From Loxodes magnus (lineage: Eukaryota; Ciliophora; Karyorelictea; Loxodida; Loxodidae), in assembly GCA_946699065.1 (NCBI GenBank), contig CAMPDV010000291.1:124001-188000 (forward strand): a stretch of DNA of 64,000 nt, given 5' to 3'. Position numbers and translations under genes: made by a program. This document shows positions 10,364 to 22,591 of this stretch, in pieces. Below the pieces are notes generated by a model. The model was not told the DNA's origin and searched no databases. It saw nothing but the letters and a program-made list of their open reading frames with translations. Position 1 is the first letter of the stretch; each line of letters opens with the position of its first letter.

Positions 10364-12163
10364 CATGATTATACGGTGAGATAATGGGACGTCAAGACAG
10401 GTACCTGTAAGACCATGAGTGGTCACACTACTGTTGTATCATCTGTGGCTATATCCAGTGATTCAGAGTTCATCGTATCGGGAAGTAATGATTATACGGT
10501 GAGACTATGGGACGTCAAGACAGGTACCTGTAAGACCATGAGTGGTCACACAAGTCATGTATCATCTGTGGCTATATCCAGTGATTCAGAGTTCATCGTA
10601 TCGGGAAGTTATGATTATACGGTGAGACTATGGAACGTCAAGACAGGTACCTGTAAGACCATGAGTGGTCACACTAGTTATGTATCTGCTGTGGCTATAT
10701 CCAGTGATTCAGAGTTCATCGTATCTGGAAGTTATGATTATACGGTGAGACTATGGGACGTCAAGACAGGTACCTGTAAGACCATGAGTGGTCACACTAG
10801 TTATGTATCTGCTGTGGCTATATCCAGTGATTCAGAGTTCATCGTATCGGGAAGTAATGATTATACGGTGAGACTATGGGACGTCAAGACAGGTACCTGT
10901 AAGACCATGAGTGGTCACACTACTGTTGTATCATCTGTGGCTATATCCAGTGATTCAGAGTTCATCGTATCGGGAAGTTATGATTATACGGTGAGATAAT
11001 GGGACGTCAAGACAGGTACCTGTAAGACCATGAGTGGTCACACTAGTTATGTATCTGCTGTGGCTATATCCAGTGATTCAGAGTTCATCGTATCGGGAAG
11101 TCATGATTATACGGTGAGACTATGGGACGTCAAGACAGGTACCTGTAAGACCATGAGTGGTCACACTAGTTATGTATCTGCTGTGGCTATATCCAGTGAT
11201 TCAGAGTTCATCGTATCGGGAAGTCATGATTATACGGTGAGATAATGGGACGTCAAGACAGGTACCTGTAAGACCATGAGTGGTCACACTAGTTATGTAT
11301 CTGCTGTGGCTATATCCAGTGATTCAGAGTTCATCGTATCGGGAAGTTATGATTATACGGTGAGACTATGGGACGTCAAGACAGGTACCTGTAAGACCAT
11401 GAGTGGTCACACTAGTTATGTATCTGCTGTGGCTATATCCAGTGATTCAGAGTTCATCGTATCGGGAAGTTATGATTATACGGTGAGACTATGGGACGTC
11501 AAGACAGGTACCTGTAAGACCATGAGTGGTCACACTAGTTATGTATCTGCTGTGGCTATATCCAGTGATTCAGAGTTCATCGTATCGGGAAGTCATGATT
11601 AGACGGTGAGACTATGGGACGTCAAGACAGGTACCTGTAAGACCATGAGTGGTCACACTAGTTATGTATCTGCTGTGGCTATATCCAGTGATTCAGAGTT
11701 CATCGTATCTGGAAGTTATGATTATACGGTGAGACTATGGGACGTCAAGACAGGTACCTGTAAGACCATGAGTGGTCACACTAGTTATGTATCTGCTGTG
11801 GCTATATCCAGTGATTCAGAGTTCATCGTATCGGGAAGTTATGATTATACGGTGAGACTATGGAACGTCAAGACAGGTACCTGTAAGACCATGAGTGGTC
11901 ACACAAGTCATGTATAAGCTGTGGCTATATCCAGTGATTCAGAGTTCATCGTATCTGGAAGTTATGATTATACGGTGAGACTATGGAACGTCAAGACAGG
12001 TACCTGTAAGACCATGAGTGGTCACACTACTGTTGTATCATCTGTGGCTATATCCAGTGATTCAGAGTTCATCGTATCGGGAAGTAATGATTATACGGTG
12101 AGACTATGGGACGTCAAGACAGGTACCTGTAAGACCATGAGTGGTCACACAAGTCATGTATAA
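9830..12163 (+). pseudogene. Short stretches with clustered class C stops
   Basis: Stops at 10382, 10997 and 11243 (class C), 11600 (TAG), 11915 and 12161 (class A). Open parts are 9830-10384, 10415-10999, 11030-11245, 11276-11602, 11606-11917 and 11921-12163. The run from 10415 to 11371 recurs 32 units to the right. Confidence 0.4.
10415..11371 (+). repeat. Block C copy 1 (repeated 32 units on)
   Basis: It is shared with 14351-15307, shift 3,936 bp, including class C stops 10997 and 11243. It ends at WD here versus WN there. Confidence 0.8.
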
Positions 12164-12166
12164 GCT

Positions 12167-13393
12167 GTGGCTATATCCAGTGATTCAGAGTTCATCGTAT
12201 CGGGAAGTTATGATTATACGGTGAGACTATGGGACGTCAAGACAGGTACCTGTAAGACCATGAGTGGTCACACTACTGTTGTATCATCTGTGGCTATATC
12301 CAGTGATTTAGAGTTCATCGTATCGGGAAGTTATGATTATACGGTGAGACTATGGAACGTCAAGACAGGTACCTGTAAGACCATGAGTGGTCACACTAGT
12401 TATGTATCTGCTGTGGCTATATCCAGTGATTCAGAGTTCATCGTATCGGGAAGTTATGATTATACGGTGAGACTATGGAACGTCAAGACAGGTACCTGTA
12501 AGACCATGAGTGGTCACACTAGTTATGTATCTGCTGTGGCTATATCCAGTGATTCAGAGTTCATCGTATCGGGAAGTTATGATTATACGGTGAGACTATG
12601 GGACGTCAAGACAGGTACCTGTAAGACCATGAGTGGTCACACTAGTTATGTATCTGCTGTGGCTATATCCAGTGATTCAGAGTTCATCGTATCGGGAAGT
12701 CATGATTATACGGTGAGACTATGGGACGTCAAGACAGGTACCTGTAAGACCATGAGTGGTCACACTAGTTATGTATCTGCTGTGGCTATATCCAGTGATT
12801 CAGAGTTCATCGTATCTGGAAGTTATGATTATACGGTGAGACTATGGGACGTCAAGACAGGTACCTGTAAGACCATGAGTGGTCACACTACTATTGTATT
12901 ATCTGTGGCTATATCCAGTGATTCAGAGTTCATCGTATCTGGAAGTTATGATTATACGGTGAGACTATGGGACGTCAAGACAGGTACCTGTAAGACCATG
13001 AGTGGTCACACTAGTTATGTATCTGCTGTGGCTATATCCAGTGATTCAGAGTTCATCGTATCGGGAAGTTATGATTATACGGTGAGACTATGGGACGTCA
13101 AGACAGGTACCTGTAAGACCATGAGTGGTCACACTACTGTTGTATCATCTGTGGCTATATCCAGTGATTTAGAGTTCATCGTATCGGGAAGTTATGATTA
13201 TACGGTGAGACTATGGAACGTCAAGACAGGTACCTGTAAGACCATGAGTGGTCACACTACTGTTGTATCATCTGTGGCTATATCCAGTGATTCAGAGTTC
13301 ATCGTATCGGGAAGTAATGATTATACGGTGAGACTATGGGACGTCAAGACAGGTACCTGTAAGACCATGAGTGGTCACACAAGTCATGTATAA
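12167..13393 (+). CDS. WD40 open stretch, 408 aa, 10 blades
   Basis: Bounded by class A TAA 12161 and 13391. It includes the only TTIVLSV blade, where Ser9 became Leu (tta at 12899-12901). TTVVSSV blades flank a run of Tyr7-Ser9 blades. Tetrad residues are complete throughout. Confidence 0.38.
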   Translation: MAISSDSEFIVSGSYDYTVRLWDVKTGTCKTMSGHTTVVSSVAISSDLEFIVSGSYDYTVRLWNVKTGTCKTMSGHTSYVSAVAISSDSEFIVSGSYDYTVRLWNVKTGTCKTMSGHTSYVSAVAISSDSEFIVSGSYDYTVRLWDVKTGTCKTMSGHTSYVSAVAISSDSEFIVSGSHDYTVRLWDVKTGTCKTMSGHTSYVSAVAISSDSEFIVSGSYDYTVRLWDVKTGTCKTMSGHTTIVLSVAISSDSEFIVSGSYDYTVRLWDVKTGTCKTMSGHTSYVSAVAISSDSEFIVSGSYDYTVRLWDVKTGTCKTMSGHTTVVSSVAISSDLEFIVSGSYDYTVRLWNVKTGTCKTMSGHTTVVSSVAISSDSEFIVSGSNDYTVRLWDVKTGTCKTMSGHTSHV

Positions 13394-13396
13394 GCT

Positions 13397-13762
13397 GTGG
13401 CTATATCCAGTGATTCAGAGTTCATCGTATCGGGAAGTCATGATTATACGGTGAGACTATGGAACGTCAAGACAGGTACCTGTAAGACCATGAGTGGTCA
13501 CACTACTGTTGTATCATCTGTGGCTATATCCAGTGATTCAGAGTTCATCGTATCGGGAAGTTATGATTATACGGTGAGACTATGGAACGTCAAGACAGGT
13601 ACCTGTAAGACCATGAGTGGTCACACTAGTTATGTATATGCTGTGGCTATATCCAGTGATTTAGAGTTCATCGTATCGGGAAGTCATGATTATACGGTGA
13701 GACTATGGGACGTCAAGACAGGTACCTGTAAGACCATGAGTGGTCACACTAGTTGTGTATAA
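13397..13762 (+). CDS. WD40 open stretch, 121 aa, 3 blades
   Basis: Three blades (His25, TTVV-Tyr25, Tyr9-Leu17-His25) between class A TAA 13391 and 13760. Too few blades to close a propeller alone. Confidence 0.3.
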   Translation: MAISSDSEFIVSGSHDYTVRLWNVKTGTCKTMSGHTTVVSSVAISSDSEFIVSGSYDYTVRLWNVKTGTCKTMSGHTSYVYAVAISSDLEFIVSGSHDYTVRLWDVKTGTCKTMSGHTSCV

Positions 13763-13765
13763 GCT

Positions 13766-14935
13766 GTGGCTATATCCAGTGATTCAGAGTTCATCGTATC
13801 GGGAAGTTATGATTATACGGTGAGACTATGGGACGTCAAGACAGGTACCTGTAAGACCATGAGTGGTCACACTACTATTGTATCATCTGTGGCTATATCC
13901 AGTGATTCAGAGTTCATCGTATCTGGAAGTTATGATTATACGGTGAGACTATGGAACGTCAAGACAGGTACCTGTAAGACCATGAGTGGTCACACTAGTT
14001 ATGTATCTGCTGTGGCTATATCCAGTGATTCAGAGTTCATCGTATCGGGAAGTTATGATTATACGGTGAGACTATGGAACGTCAAGACAGGTACCTGTAA
14101 GACCATGAGTGGTCACACTAGTTATGTATCTGCTGTGGCTATATCCAGTGATTCAGAGTTCATCGTATCGGGAAGTTATGATTATACGGTGAGACTATGG
14201 GACGTCAAGACAGGTACCTGTAAGACCATGAGTGGTCACACTAGTTATGTATCTGCTGTGGCTATATCCAGTGATTCAGAGTTCATCGTATCGGGAAGTT
14301 ATGATTATACGGTGAGACTATGGAACGTCAAGACAGGTACCTGTAAGACCATGAGTGGTCACACTACTGTTGTATCATCTGTGGCTATATCCAGTGATTC
14401 AGAGTTCATCGTATCGGGAAGTAATGATTATACGGTGAGACTATGGGACGTCAAGACAGGTACCTGTAAGACCATGAGTGGTCACACAAGTCATGTATCA
14501 TCTGTGGCTATATCCAGTGATTCAGAGTTCATCGTATCGGGAAGTTATGATTATACGGTGAGACTATGGAACGTCAAGACAGGTACCTGTAAGACCATGA
14601 GTGGTCACACTAGTTATGTATCTGCTGTGGCTATATCCAGTGATTCAGAGTTCATCGTATCTGGAAGTTATGATTATACGGTGAGACTATGGGACGTCAA
14701 GACAGGTACCTGTAAGACCATGAGTGGTCACACTAGTTATGTATCTGCTGTGGCTATATCCAGTGATTCAGAGTTCATCGTATCGGGAAGTAATGATTAT
14801 ACGGTGAGACTATGGGACGTCAAGACAGGTACCTGTAAGACCATGAGTGGTCACACTACTGTTGTATCATCTGTGGCTATATCCAGTGATTCAGAGTTCA
14901 TCGTATCGGGAAGTTATGATTATACGGTGAGATAA
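13766..14935 (+). CDS. WD40 open stretch, 389 aa, 9-10 blades
   Basis: It opens after class A TAA 13760 and ends at class C TAA 14933. It begins with a TTIVSSV blade and ends with the Asn25, TSHVSSV, Tyr25, Asn25, TTVV order that also precedes class C stop 10997. Confidence 0.38.
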   Translation: MAISSDSEFIVSGSYDYTVRLWDVKTGTCKTMSGHTTIVSSVAISSDSEFIVSGSYDYTVRLWNVKTGTCKTMSGHTSYVSAVAISSDSEFIVSGSYDYTVRLWNVKTGTCKTMSGHTSYVSAVAISSDSEFIVSGSYDYTVRLWDVKTGTCKTMSGHTSYVSAVAISSDSEFIVSGSYDYTVRLWNVKTGTCKTMSGHTTVVSSVAISSDSEFIVSGSNDYTVRLWDVKTGTCKTMSGHTSHVSSVAISSDSEFIVSGSYDYTVRLWNVKTGTCKTMSGHTSYVSAVAISSDSEFIVSGSYDYTVRLWDVKTGTCKTMSGHTSYVSAVAISSDSEFIVSGSNDYTVRLWDVKTGTCKTMSGHTTVVSSVAISSDSEFIVSGSYDYTVR

Positions 14936-15307
14936 TGGGACGTCAAGACAGGTACCTGTAAGACCATGAGTGGTCACACTAGTTATGTATCTGCTGTGGC
15001 TATATCCAGTGATTCAGAGTTCATCGTATCGGGAAGTCATGATTATACGGTGAGACTATGGGACGTCAAGACAGGTACCTGTAAGACCATGAGTGGTCAC
15101 ACTAGTTATGTATCTGCTGTGGCTATATCCAGTGATTCAGAGTTCATCGTATCGGGAAGTCATGATTATACGGTGAGATAATGGGACGTCAAGACAGGTA
15201 CCTGTAAGACCATGAGTGGTCACACTAGTTATGTATCTGCTGTGGCTATATCCAGTGATTCAGAGTTCATCGTATCGGGAAGTTATGATTATACGGTGAG
15301 ACTATGG
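14351..15307 (+). repeat. Block C copy 2
   Basis: It matches 10415-11371 with stops 14933 and 15179 in the same places. Confidence 0.8.
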
Positions 15308-15979
15308 AACGTCAAGACAGGTACCTGTAAGACCATGAGTGGTCACACTAGTTATGTATCTGCTGTGGCTATATCCAGTGATTCAGAGTTCATCGTATCT
15401 GGAAGTTATGATTATACGGTGAGACTATGGGACGTCAAGACAGGTACCTGTAAGACCATGAGTGGTCACACTAGTTATGTATCTGCTGTGGCTATATCCA
15501 GTGATTCAGAGTTCATCGTATCTGGAAGTTATGATTATACGGTGAGACTATGGGACGTCAAGACAGGTACCTGTAAGACCATGAGTGGTCACACTAGTTA
15601 TGTATCTGCTGTGGCTATATCCAGTGATTCAGAGTTCATCGTATCGGGAAGTTATGATTATACGGTGAGACTATGGAACGTCAAGACAGGTACCTGTAAG
15701 ACCATGAGTGGTCACACAAGTCATGTATAAGCTGTGGCTATATCCAGTGATTCAGAGTTCATCGTATCTGGAAGTTATGATTATACGGTGAGACTATGGA
15801 ACGTCAAGACAGGTACCTGTAAGACCATGAGTGGTCACACTACTGTTGTATCATCTGTGGCTATATCCAGTGATTCAGAGTTCATCGTATCGGGAAGTAA
15901 TGATTATACGGTGAGACTATGGGACGTCAAGACAGGTACCTGTAAGACCATGAGTGGTCACACAAGTCATGTATAAGCT
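14936..15979 (+). pseudogene. Short stretches, partial copy of 11.0-12.2 kb
   Basis: Open parts are 14966-15181, 15212-15730 and 15734-15976; stops are class C 15179 and class A 15728 and 15974. The order mirrors 11030-12163, but the right part is offset by 31 rather than 32 units and lacks the TAG, so one blade was lost or gained after duplication. Confidence 0.4.
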
Positions 15980-16714
15980 GTGGCTATATCCAGTGATTCA
16001 GAGTTCATCGTATCGGGAAGTTATGATTATACGGTGAGACTATGGGACGTCAAGACAGGTACCTGTAAGACCATGAGTGGTCACACACATTATGTATATG
16101 CTGTGGCTATATCCAGTGATTTAGAGTTCATCGTATCGGGAAGTTATGATTATACGGTGAGACTATGGAACGTCAAGACAGGTACCTGTAAGACCATGAG
16201 TGGTCACACTAGTTATGTATCTGCTGTGGCTATATCCAGTGATTCAGAGTTCATCGTATCGGGAAGTTATGATTATACGGTGAGACTATGGAACGTCAAG
16301 ACAGGTACCTGTAAGACCATGAGTGGTCACACTAGTTATGTATCTGCTGTGGCTATATCCAGTGATTCAGAGTTCATCGTATCGGGAAGTTATGATTATA
16401 CGGTGAGACTATGGGACGTCAAGACAGGTACCTGTAAGACCATGAGTGGTCACACTAGTTATGTATCTGCTGTGGCTATATCCAGTGATTCAGAGTTCAT
16501 CGTATCGGGAAGTTATGATTATACGGTGAGACTATGGAACGTCAAGACAGGTACCTGTAAGACCATGAGTGGTCACACTACTGTTGTATCATCTGTGGCT
16601 ATATCCAGTGATTTAGAGTTCATCGTATCGGGAAGTTATGATTATACGGTGAGACTATGGGACGTCAAGACAGGTACCTGTAAGACCATGAGTGGTCACA
16701 CTAGTTATGTATAA
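15980..16714 (+). CDS. WD40 open stretch, 244 aa, first THYVYAV blade
   Basis: Six blades between class A TAA 15974 and 16712. It carries the first THYVYAV blade of the window (His6 near 16,087), a type that becomes common only to the right. Confidence 0.35.
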   Translation: MAISSDSEFIVSGSYDYTVRLWDVKTGTCKTMSGHTHYVYAVAISSDLEFIVSGSYDYTVRLWNVKTGTCKTMSGHTSYVSAVAISSDSEFIVSGSYDYTVRLWNVKTGTCKTMSGHTSYVSAVAISSDSEFIVSGSYDYTVRLWDVKTGTCKTMSGHTSYVSAVAISSDSEFIVSGSYDYTVRLWNVKTGTCKTMSGHTTVVSSVAISSDLEFIVSGSYDYTVRLWDVKTGTCKTMSGHTSYV

Positions 16715-16717
16715 GCT

Positions 16718-17947
16718 GTGGCTATATCCAGTGATTCAGAGTTCATCGTATCGGGAAGTTATGATTATACGGTGAGACTATGGAACGTCAAGACAGGTAC
16801 CTGTAAGACCATGAGTGGTCACACTAGTTGTGTATATGCTGTGGCTATATCCAGTGATTCAGAGTTCATCGTATCGGGAAGTAATGATAATACGGTGAGA
16901 CTATGGGACGTCAAGACAGGTACCTGTAAGACCATGAGTGGTCACACTAGTTATGTATCTGCTGTGGCTATATCCAGTGATTTGGAGTTCATCGTATCTG
17001 GAAGTTATGATTATACGGTGAGACTATGGGACGTCAAGACAGGTACCTGTAAGACCATGAGTGGTCACACTAGTTATGTATCTGCTGTGGCTATATCCAG
17101 TGATTCAGAGTTCATCGTATCGGGAAGTAATGATTATACGGTGAGACTATGGGACGTCAAGACAGGTACCTGTAAGACCATGAGTGGTCACACAAGTCAT
17201 GTATAAGCTGTGGCTATATCCAGTGATTCAGAGTTCATCGTATCGGGAAGTCATGATTAGACGGTGAGACTATGGGACGTCAAGACAGGTACCTGTAAGA
17301 CCATGAGTGGTCACACTAGTTATGTATCTGCTGTGGCTATATCCAGTGATTCAGAGTTCATCGTATCTGGAAGTTATGATTATACGGTGAGACTATGGGA
17401 CGTCAAGACAGGTACCTGTAAGACCATGAGTGGTCACACTAGTTATGTATCTGCTGTGGCTATATCCAGTGATTCAGAGTTCATCGTATCGGGAAGTCAT
17501 GATTAGACGGTGAGACTATGGGACGTCAAGACAGGTACCTGTAAGACCATGAGTGGTCACACAAGTCATGTATAAGCTGTGGCTATATCCAGTGATTCAG
17601 AGTTCATCGTATCGGGAAGTCATGATTAGACGGTGAGACTATGGGACGTCAAGACAGGTACCTGTAAGACCATGAGTGGTCACACTAGTTATGTATCTGC
17701 TGTGGCTATATCCAGTGATTCAGAGTTCATCGTATCGGGAAGTCATGATTAGACGGTGAGACTATGGGACGTCAAGACAGGTACCTGTAAGACCATGAGT
17801 GGTCACACTAGTTATGTATCTGCTGTGGCTATATCCAGTGATTCAGAGTTCATCGTATCGGGAAGTTATGATTATACGGTGAGACTATGGGACGTCAAGA
17901 CAGGTACCTGTAAGACCATGAGTGGTCACACTAGTTATGTATAAGCT
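16718..17947 (+). pseudogene. Blades with dense TAA and TAG stops
   Basis: Open parts 16718-17206 (162 aa, with the first Asn25-Asn27 turn near 16,880), 17264-17506 and 17756-17944. Stops are TAA at 17204, 17573 and 17942 and TAG at 17258, 17504, 17627 and 17750. Between 17,504 and 17,752 four stops fall within two units. Confidence 0.42.
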
Positions 17948-18751
17948 GTGGCTATATCCAGTGATTCAGAGTTCATCGTATCGGGAAGTTATGATTATAC
18001 GGTGAGACTATGGGACGTCAAGACAGGTACCTGTAAGACCATGAGTGGTCACACTAGTTATGTATCTGCTGTGGCTATATCCAGTGATTCAGAGTTCATC
18101 GTATCGGGAAGTTATGATTATACGGTGAGACTATGGAACGTCAAGACAGGTACCTGTAAGACCATGAGTGGTCACACTAGTTATGTATCTGCTGTGGCTA
18201 TATCCAGTGATTCAGAGTTCATCGTATCGGGAAGTTATGATTATACGGTGAGACTATGGGACGTCAAGACAGGTACCTGTAAGACCATGAGTGGTCACAC
18301 TAGTTATGTATATGCTGTGGCTATATCCAGTGATTCAGAGTTCATCGTATCTGGAAGTTATGATTATACGGTGAGACTATGGGACGTCAAGACAGGTACC
18401 TGTAAGACCATGAGTGGTCACACTAGTTATGTATCTGCTGTGGCTATATCCAGTGATTCAGAGTTCATCGTATCGGGAAGTTATGATTATACGGTGAGAC
18501 TATGGAACGTCAAGACAAGTACCTGTAAGACCATGAGTGGTCACACTAGTTATGTATATGCTGTGGCTATATCCAGTGATTTAGAGTTCATCGTATCTGG
18601 AAGTTATGATTATACGGTGAGACTATGGGACGTCAAGACAGGTACCTGTAAGACCATGAGTGGTCACACTAGTTATGTATCTGCTGTGGCTATATCCAGT
18701 GATTCAGAGTTCATCGTATCGGGAAGTTATGATTATACGGTGAGACTATGA
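17948..18751 (+). CDS. WD40 open stretch, 267 aa, ends in first TGA-at-Trp
   Basis: It opens after class A TAA 17942 and ends at class D TGA 18749, the first in the window. It contains Gly37 to Ser (agt 18518-18520), which breaks the 12-bp palindrome and recurs at 49.9, 51.1 and 58.9-63.4 kb. Confidence 0.36.
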   Translation: MAISSDSEFIVSGSYDYTVRLWDVKTGTCKTMSGHTSYVSAVAISSDSEFIVSGSYDYTVRLWNVKTGTCKTMSGHTSYVSAVAISSDSEFIVSGSYDYTVRLWDVKTGTCKTMSGHTSYVYAVAISSDSEFIVSGSYDYTVRLWDVKTGTCKTMSGHTSYVSAVAISSDSEFIVSGSYDYTVRLWNVKTSTCKTMSGHTSYVYAVAISSDLEFIVSGSYDYTVRLWDVKTGTCKTMSGHTSYVSAVAISSDSEFIVSGSYDYTVRL

Positions 18752-18778
18752 AACGTCAAGACAGGTACCTGTAAGACC

Positions 18779-19489
18779 ATGAGTGGTCACACTAGTTATG
18801 TATATGCTGTGACTATATCCAGTGATTTAGAGTTCATCGTATCTGGAAGTAATGATTATACGGTGAGACTATGGGACGTCAAGACAGGTACCTGTAAGAC
18901 CATGAGTGGTCACACAAGTCATGTATATGCTGTGGCTATATCCAGTGATTTAGAGTTCATCGTATCGGGAAGTTATGATTATACGGTGAGACTATGGGAC
19001 GTCAAGACAGGTACCTGTAAGACCATGAGTTGTCACACTACTGTTGTATCATCTGTGGCTATATCCAGTGATTCAGAGTTCATCGTATCGGGAAGTTATG
19101 ATTATACGGTGAGACTATGGGACGTCAAGACAGGTACCTGTAAGACCATGAGTGGTCACACAAGTCATGTATATGCTGTGGCTATATCCAGTGATTCAGA
19201 GTTCATCGTATCGGGAAGTTATGATTATACGGTGAGACTATGGGACGTCAAGACAGGTACCTGTAAGACCATGAGTGGTCACACTAGTTATGTATATGCT
19301 GTGGCTATATCCAGTGATTTAGAGTTCATCGTATCGGGAAGTTATGATTATACGGTGAGACTATGGGACGTCAAGACAGGTACCTGTAAGACCATGAGTT
19401 GTCACACTACTGTTGTATCATCTGTGGCTATATCCAGTGATTCAGAGTTCATCGTATCGGGAAGTTATGATTATACGGTGAGACTATGA
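18779..19489 (+). CDS. WD40 open stretch, 236 aa, with SCH blades
   Basis: It lies between TGA 18749 and TGA 19487. The first blade has Ala12 to Thr with Leu17 and Asn25, a linked set that recurs later. Two TTVV blades have Gly3 to Cys (19031-19033 and 19400-19402), so the GH dipeptide becomes CH; a third copy lies at 19646-19648. The variant is confined to this 0.6-kb zone. Confidence 0.36.
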   Translation: MSGHTSYVYAVTISSDLEFIVSGSNDYTVRLWDVKTGTCKTMSGHTSHVYAVAISSDLEFIVSGSYDYTVRLWDVKTGTCKTMSCHTTVVSSVAISSDSEFIVSGSYDYTVRLWDVKTGTCKTMSGHTSHVYAVAISSDSEFIVSGSYDYTVRLWDVKTGTCKTMSGHTSYVYAVAISSDLEFIVSGSYDYTVRLWDVKTGTCKTMSCHTTVVSSVAISSDSEFIVSGSYDYTVRL

Positions 19490-22468
19490 AACGTCAAGAC
19501 AGGTACCTGTAAGACCATGAGTGGTCACACTAGTTATGTATCTGCTGTGGCTATATCCAGTGATTTAGAGTTCATCGTATCGGGAAGTTATGATTATACG
19601 GTGAGACTATGGGACGTCAAGACAGGTACCTGTAAGACCATGAGTTGTCACACTACTGTTGTATCATCTGTGGCTATATCCAGTGATTCAGAGTTCATCG
19701 TATCGGGAAGTTATGATTATACGGTGAGACTATGGGACGTCAAGACAGGTACCTGTAAGACCATGAGTGGTCACACAAGTCATGTATATGCTGTGGCTAT
19801 ATCCAGTGATTCAGAGTTCATCGTATCGGGAAGTTATGATTATACGGTGAGACTATGGGACGTCAAGACAGGTACCTGTAAGACCATGAGTGGTCACACT
19901 AGTTATGTATCTGCTGTGGCTATATCCAGTGATTCAGAGTTCATCGTATCGGGAAGTTATGATTATACGGTGAGACTATGGGACGTCAAGACAGGTACCT
20001 GTAAGACCATGAGTGGTCACACTAGTTATGTATAAGCTGTGGCTATATCCAGTGATTCAGAGTTCATCGTATCGGGAAGTTATGATTATACGGTGAGACT
20101 ATGGGACGTCAAGACAGGTACCTGTAAGACCATGAGTGGTCACACTAGTTATGTATAAGCTGTGGCTATATCCAGTGATTCAGAGTTCATCGTATCGGGA
20201 AGTAATGATTATACGGTGAGACTATGAAACGTCAAGACAGGTACCTGTAAGACCATGAGTGGTCACACTAGTTATGTATCTGCTGTGGCTATATCCAGTG
20301 ATTCAGAGTTCATCGTATCGGGAAGTTATGATTATACGGTGAGACTATGAAACGTCAAGACAGGTACCTGTAAGACCATGAGTGGTCACACTAGTTATGT
20401 ATCTGCTGTGGCTATATCCAGTGATTTAGAGTTCATCGTATCGGGAAGTTATGATTATACGGTGAGACTATGGAACGTCAAGACAGGTACCTGTAAGACC
20501 ATGAGTGGTCACACACATTATGTATATGCTGTGGCTATATCCAGTGATTTAGAGTTCATCGTATCTGGAAGTAATGATTATACGGTGAGACTATGAAACG
20601 TCAAGACAGGTACCTGTAAGACCATGAGTGGTCACACTAGTTATGTATCTGCTGTGGCTATATCCAGTGATTCAGAGTTCATCGTATCGGGAAGTTATGA
20701 TTATACGGTGAGACTATGAAACGTCAAGACAGGTACCTGTAAGACCATGAGTGGTCACACTAGTTATGTATATGCTGTGGCTATATCCAGTGATTTAGAG
20801 TTCATCGTATCGGGAAGTTATGATTATACGGTGAGACTATGGGACGTCAAGACAGGTACCTGTAAGACCATGAGTGGTCACACTAGTTATGTATCTGCTG
20901 TGGCTATATCCAGTGATTCAGAGTTCATCGTATCGGGAAGTTATGATTATACGGTGAGACTATGGGACGTCAAGACAGGTACCTGTAAGACCATGAGTGG
21001 TCACACTAGTTATGTATCTGCTGTGGCTATATCCAGTGATTCAGAGTTCATCGTATCGGGAAGTTATGATTATACGGTGAGACTATGAAACGTCAAGACA
21101 GGTACCTGTAAGACCATGAGTGGTCACACTAGTTATGTATCTGCTGTGGCTATATCCAGTGATTTAGAGTTCATCGTATCTGGAAGTAATGATTATACGG
21201 TGAGACTATGAAACGTCAAGACAGGTACCTGTAAGACCATGAGTGGTCACACTAGTTATGTATCTGCTGTGGCTATATCCAGTGATTCAGAGTTCATCGT
21301 ATCGGGAAGTCATGATTATACGGTGAGACTATGGGACGTCAAGACAGGTACCTGTAAGACCATGAGTGGTCACACTAGTTATGTATCTGCTGTGGCTATA
21401 TCCAGTGATTCAGAGTTCATCGTATCGGGAAGTAATGATAATACGGTGAGACTATGGGACGTCAAGACAGGTACCTGTAAGACCATGAGTGGTCACACTA
21501 GTTATGTATATGCTGTGGCTATATCCAGTGATTTAGAGTTCATCGTATCGGGAAGTTATGATTATACGGTGAGACTATGGGACGTCAAGACAGGTACCTG
21601 TAAGACCATGAGTGGTCACACTAGTTGTGTATATGCTGTGGCTATATCCAGTGATTTAGAGTTCATCGTATCGGGAAGTTATGATTATACGGTGAGACTA
21701 TGGGACGTCAAGACAGGTACCTGTAAGACCATGAGTGGTCACACTAGTTGTGTATATGCTGTGGCTATATCCAGTGATTTAGAGTTCATCGTATCGTGAA
21801 GTTATGATTATACGGTGAGACTATGGGACGTCAAGACAGGTACCTGTAAGACCATGAGTGGTCACACTAGTTATGTATATGCTGTGGCTATATCCAGTGA
21901 TTCAGAGTTCATCGTATCGGGAAGTTATGATTATACGGTGAGACTATGGGACGTCAAGACAGGTACCTGTAAGACCATGAGTGGTCACACTAGTTATGTA
22001 TCTGCTGTGGCTATATCCAGTGATTCAGAGTTCATCGTATCGGGAAGTTATGATTATACGGTGAGACTATGGAACGTCAAGACAGGTACCTGTAAGACCA
22101 TGAGTGGTCACACTAGTTGTGTATATGCTGTGGCTATATCCAGTGATTCAGAGTTCATCGTATCGGGAAGTTATGATTATACGGTGAGACTATGGAACGT
22201 CAAGACAGGTACCTGTAAGACCATGAGTGGTCACACACATTATGTATATGCTGTGGCTATATCCAGTGATTCAGAGTTCATCGTATCGGGAAGTTATGAT
22301 TATACGGTGAGACTATGAAACGTCAAGACAGGTACCTGTAAGACCATGAGTGGTCACACTAGTTATGTATCTGCTGTGGCTATATCCAGTGATTTAGAGT
22401 TCATCGTATCTGGAAGTAATGATTATACGGTGAGACTATGAAACGTCAAGACAGGTACCTGTAAGACC
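19490..22468 (+). pseudogene. Blades dense in TGA-at-Trp stops
   Basis: Open parts 19517-20035, 20378-20596, 20747-21088, 21239-21799 and 21815-22318. TGA at residue 32 occurs at 20225, 20348, 20594, 20717, 21086, 21209, 22316 and 22439, often in successive or alternate units. Class A TAA at 20033 and 20156 and the one-off TGA at 21797 add to this. This is the highest density of class D in the window. Confidence 0.45.
21797..21799 (+). other. One-off TGA at Gly23
   Basis: GGA is changed to TGA (gta-tcg-TGA-agt) in one unit, ending the open stretch 21239-21799. The invariant Gly23 sits in the b strand/turn. This is the one nonsense site where reading TGA as Trp would not be conservative. Confidence 0.85.
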
Positions 22469-22591
22469 ATGAGTGGTCACACTAGTTATGTATCTGCTGT
22501 GGCTATATCCAGTGATTCAGAGTTCATCGTATCGGGAAGTCATGATTATACGGTGAGACTATGGGACGTCAAGACAGGTACCTGTAAGACC

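Larger units (their letters stand above)
3986..15181 (+). other. Class C stops: TAA at residue 31 (8 copies)
   Basis: The context is aga-TAA-tgg in place of aga-CTA-tgg. Copies start at 3986, 6692, 8906, 10382, 10997, 11243, 14933 and 15179, confined to 4-15.2 kb. CTA to TAA needs two substitutions, through TTA (Leu) or CAA (Gln). A CAA at the same codon is seen once, at 31,046-31,048. The copies sit in duplicated blocks (for example 10997/11243 and 14933/15179, 32 units apart). Confidence 0.9.

Noticed and set aside
21239-21799. TGA 21797 as support for TGA as Trp
   Set aside because: It replaces the invariant Gly23, so it is more simply a private nonsense change; it counts against recoding rather than for it.
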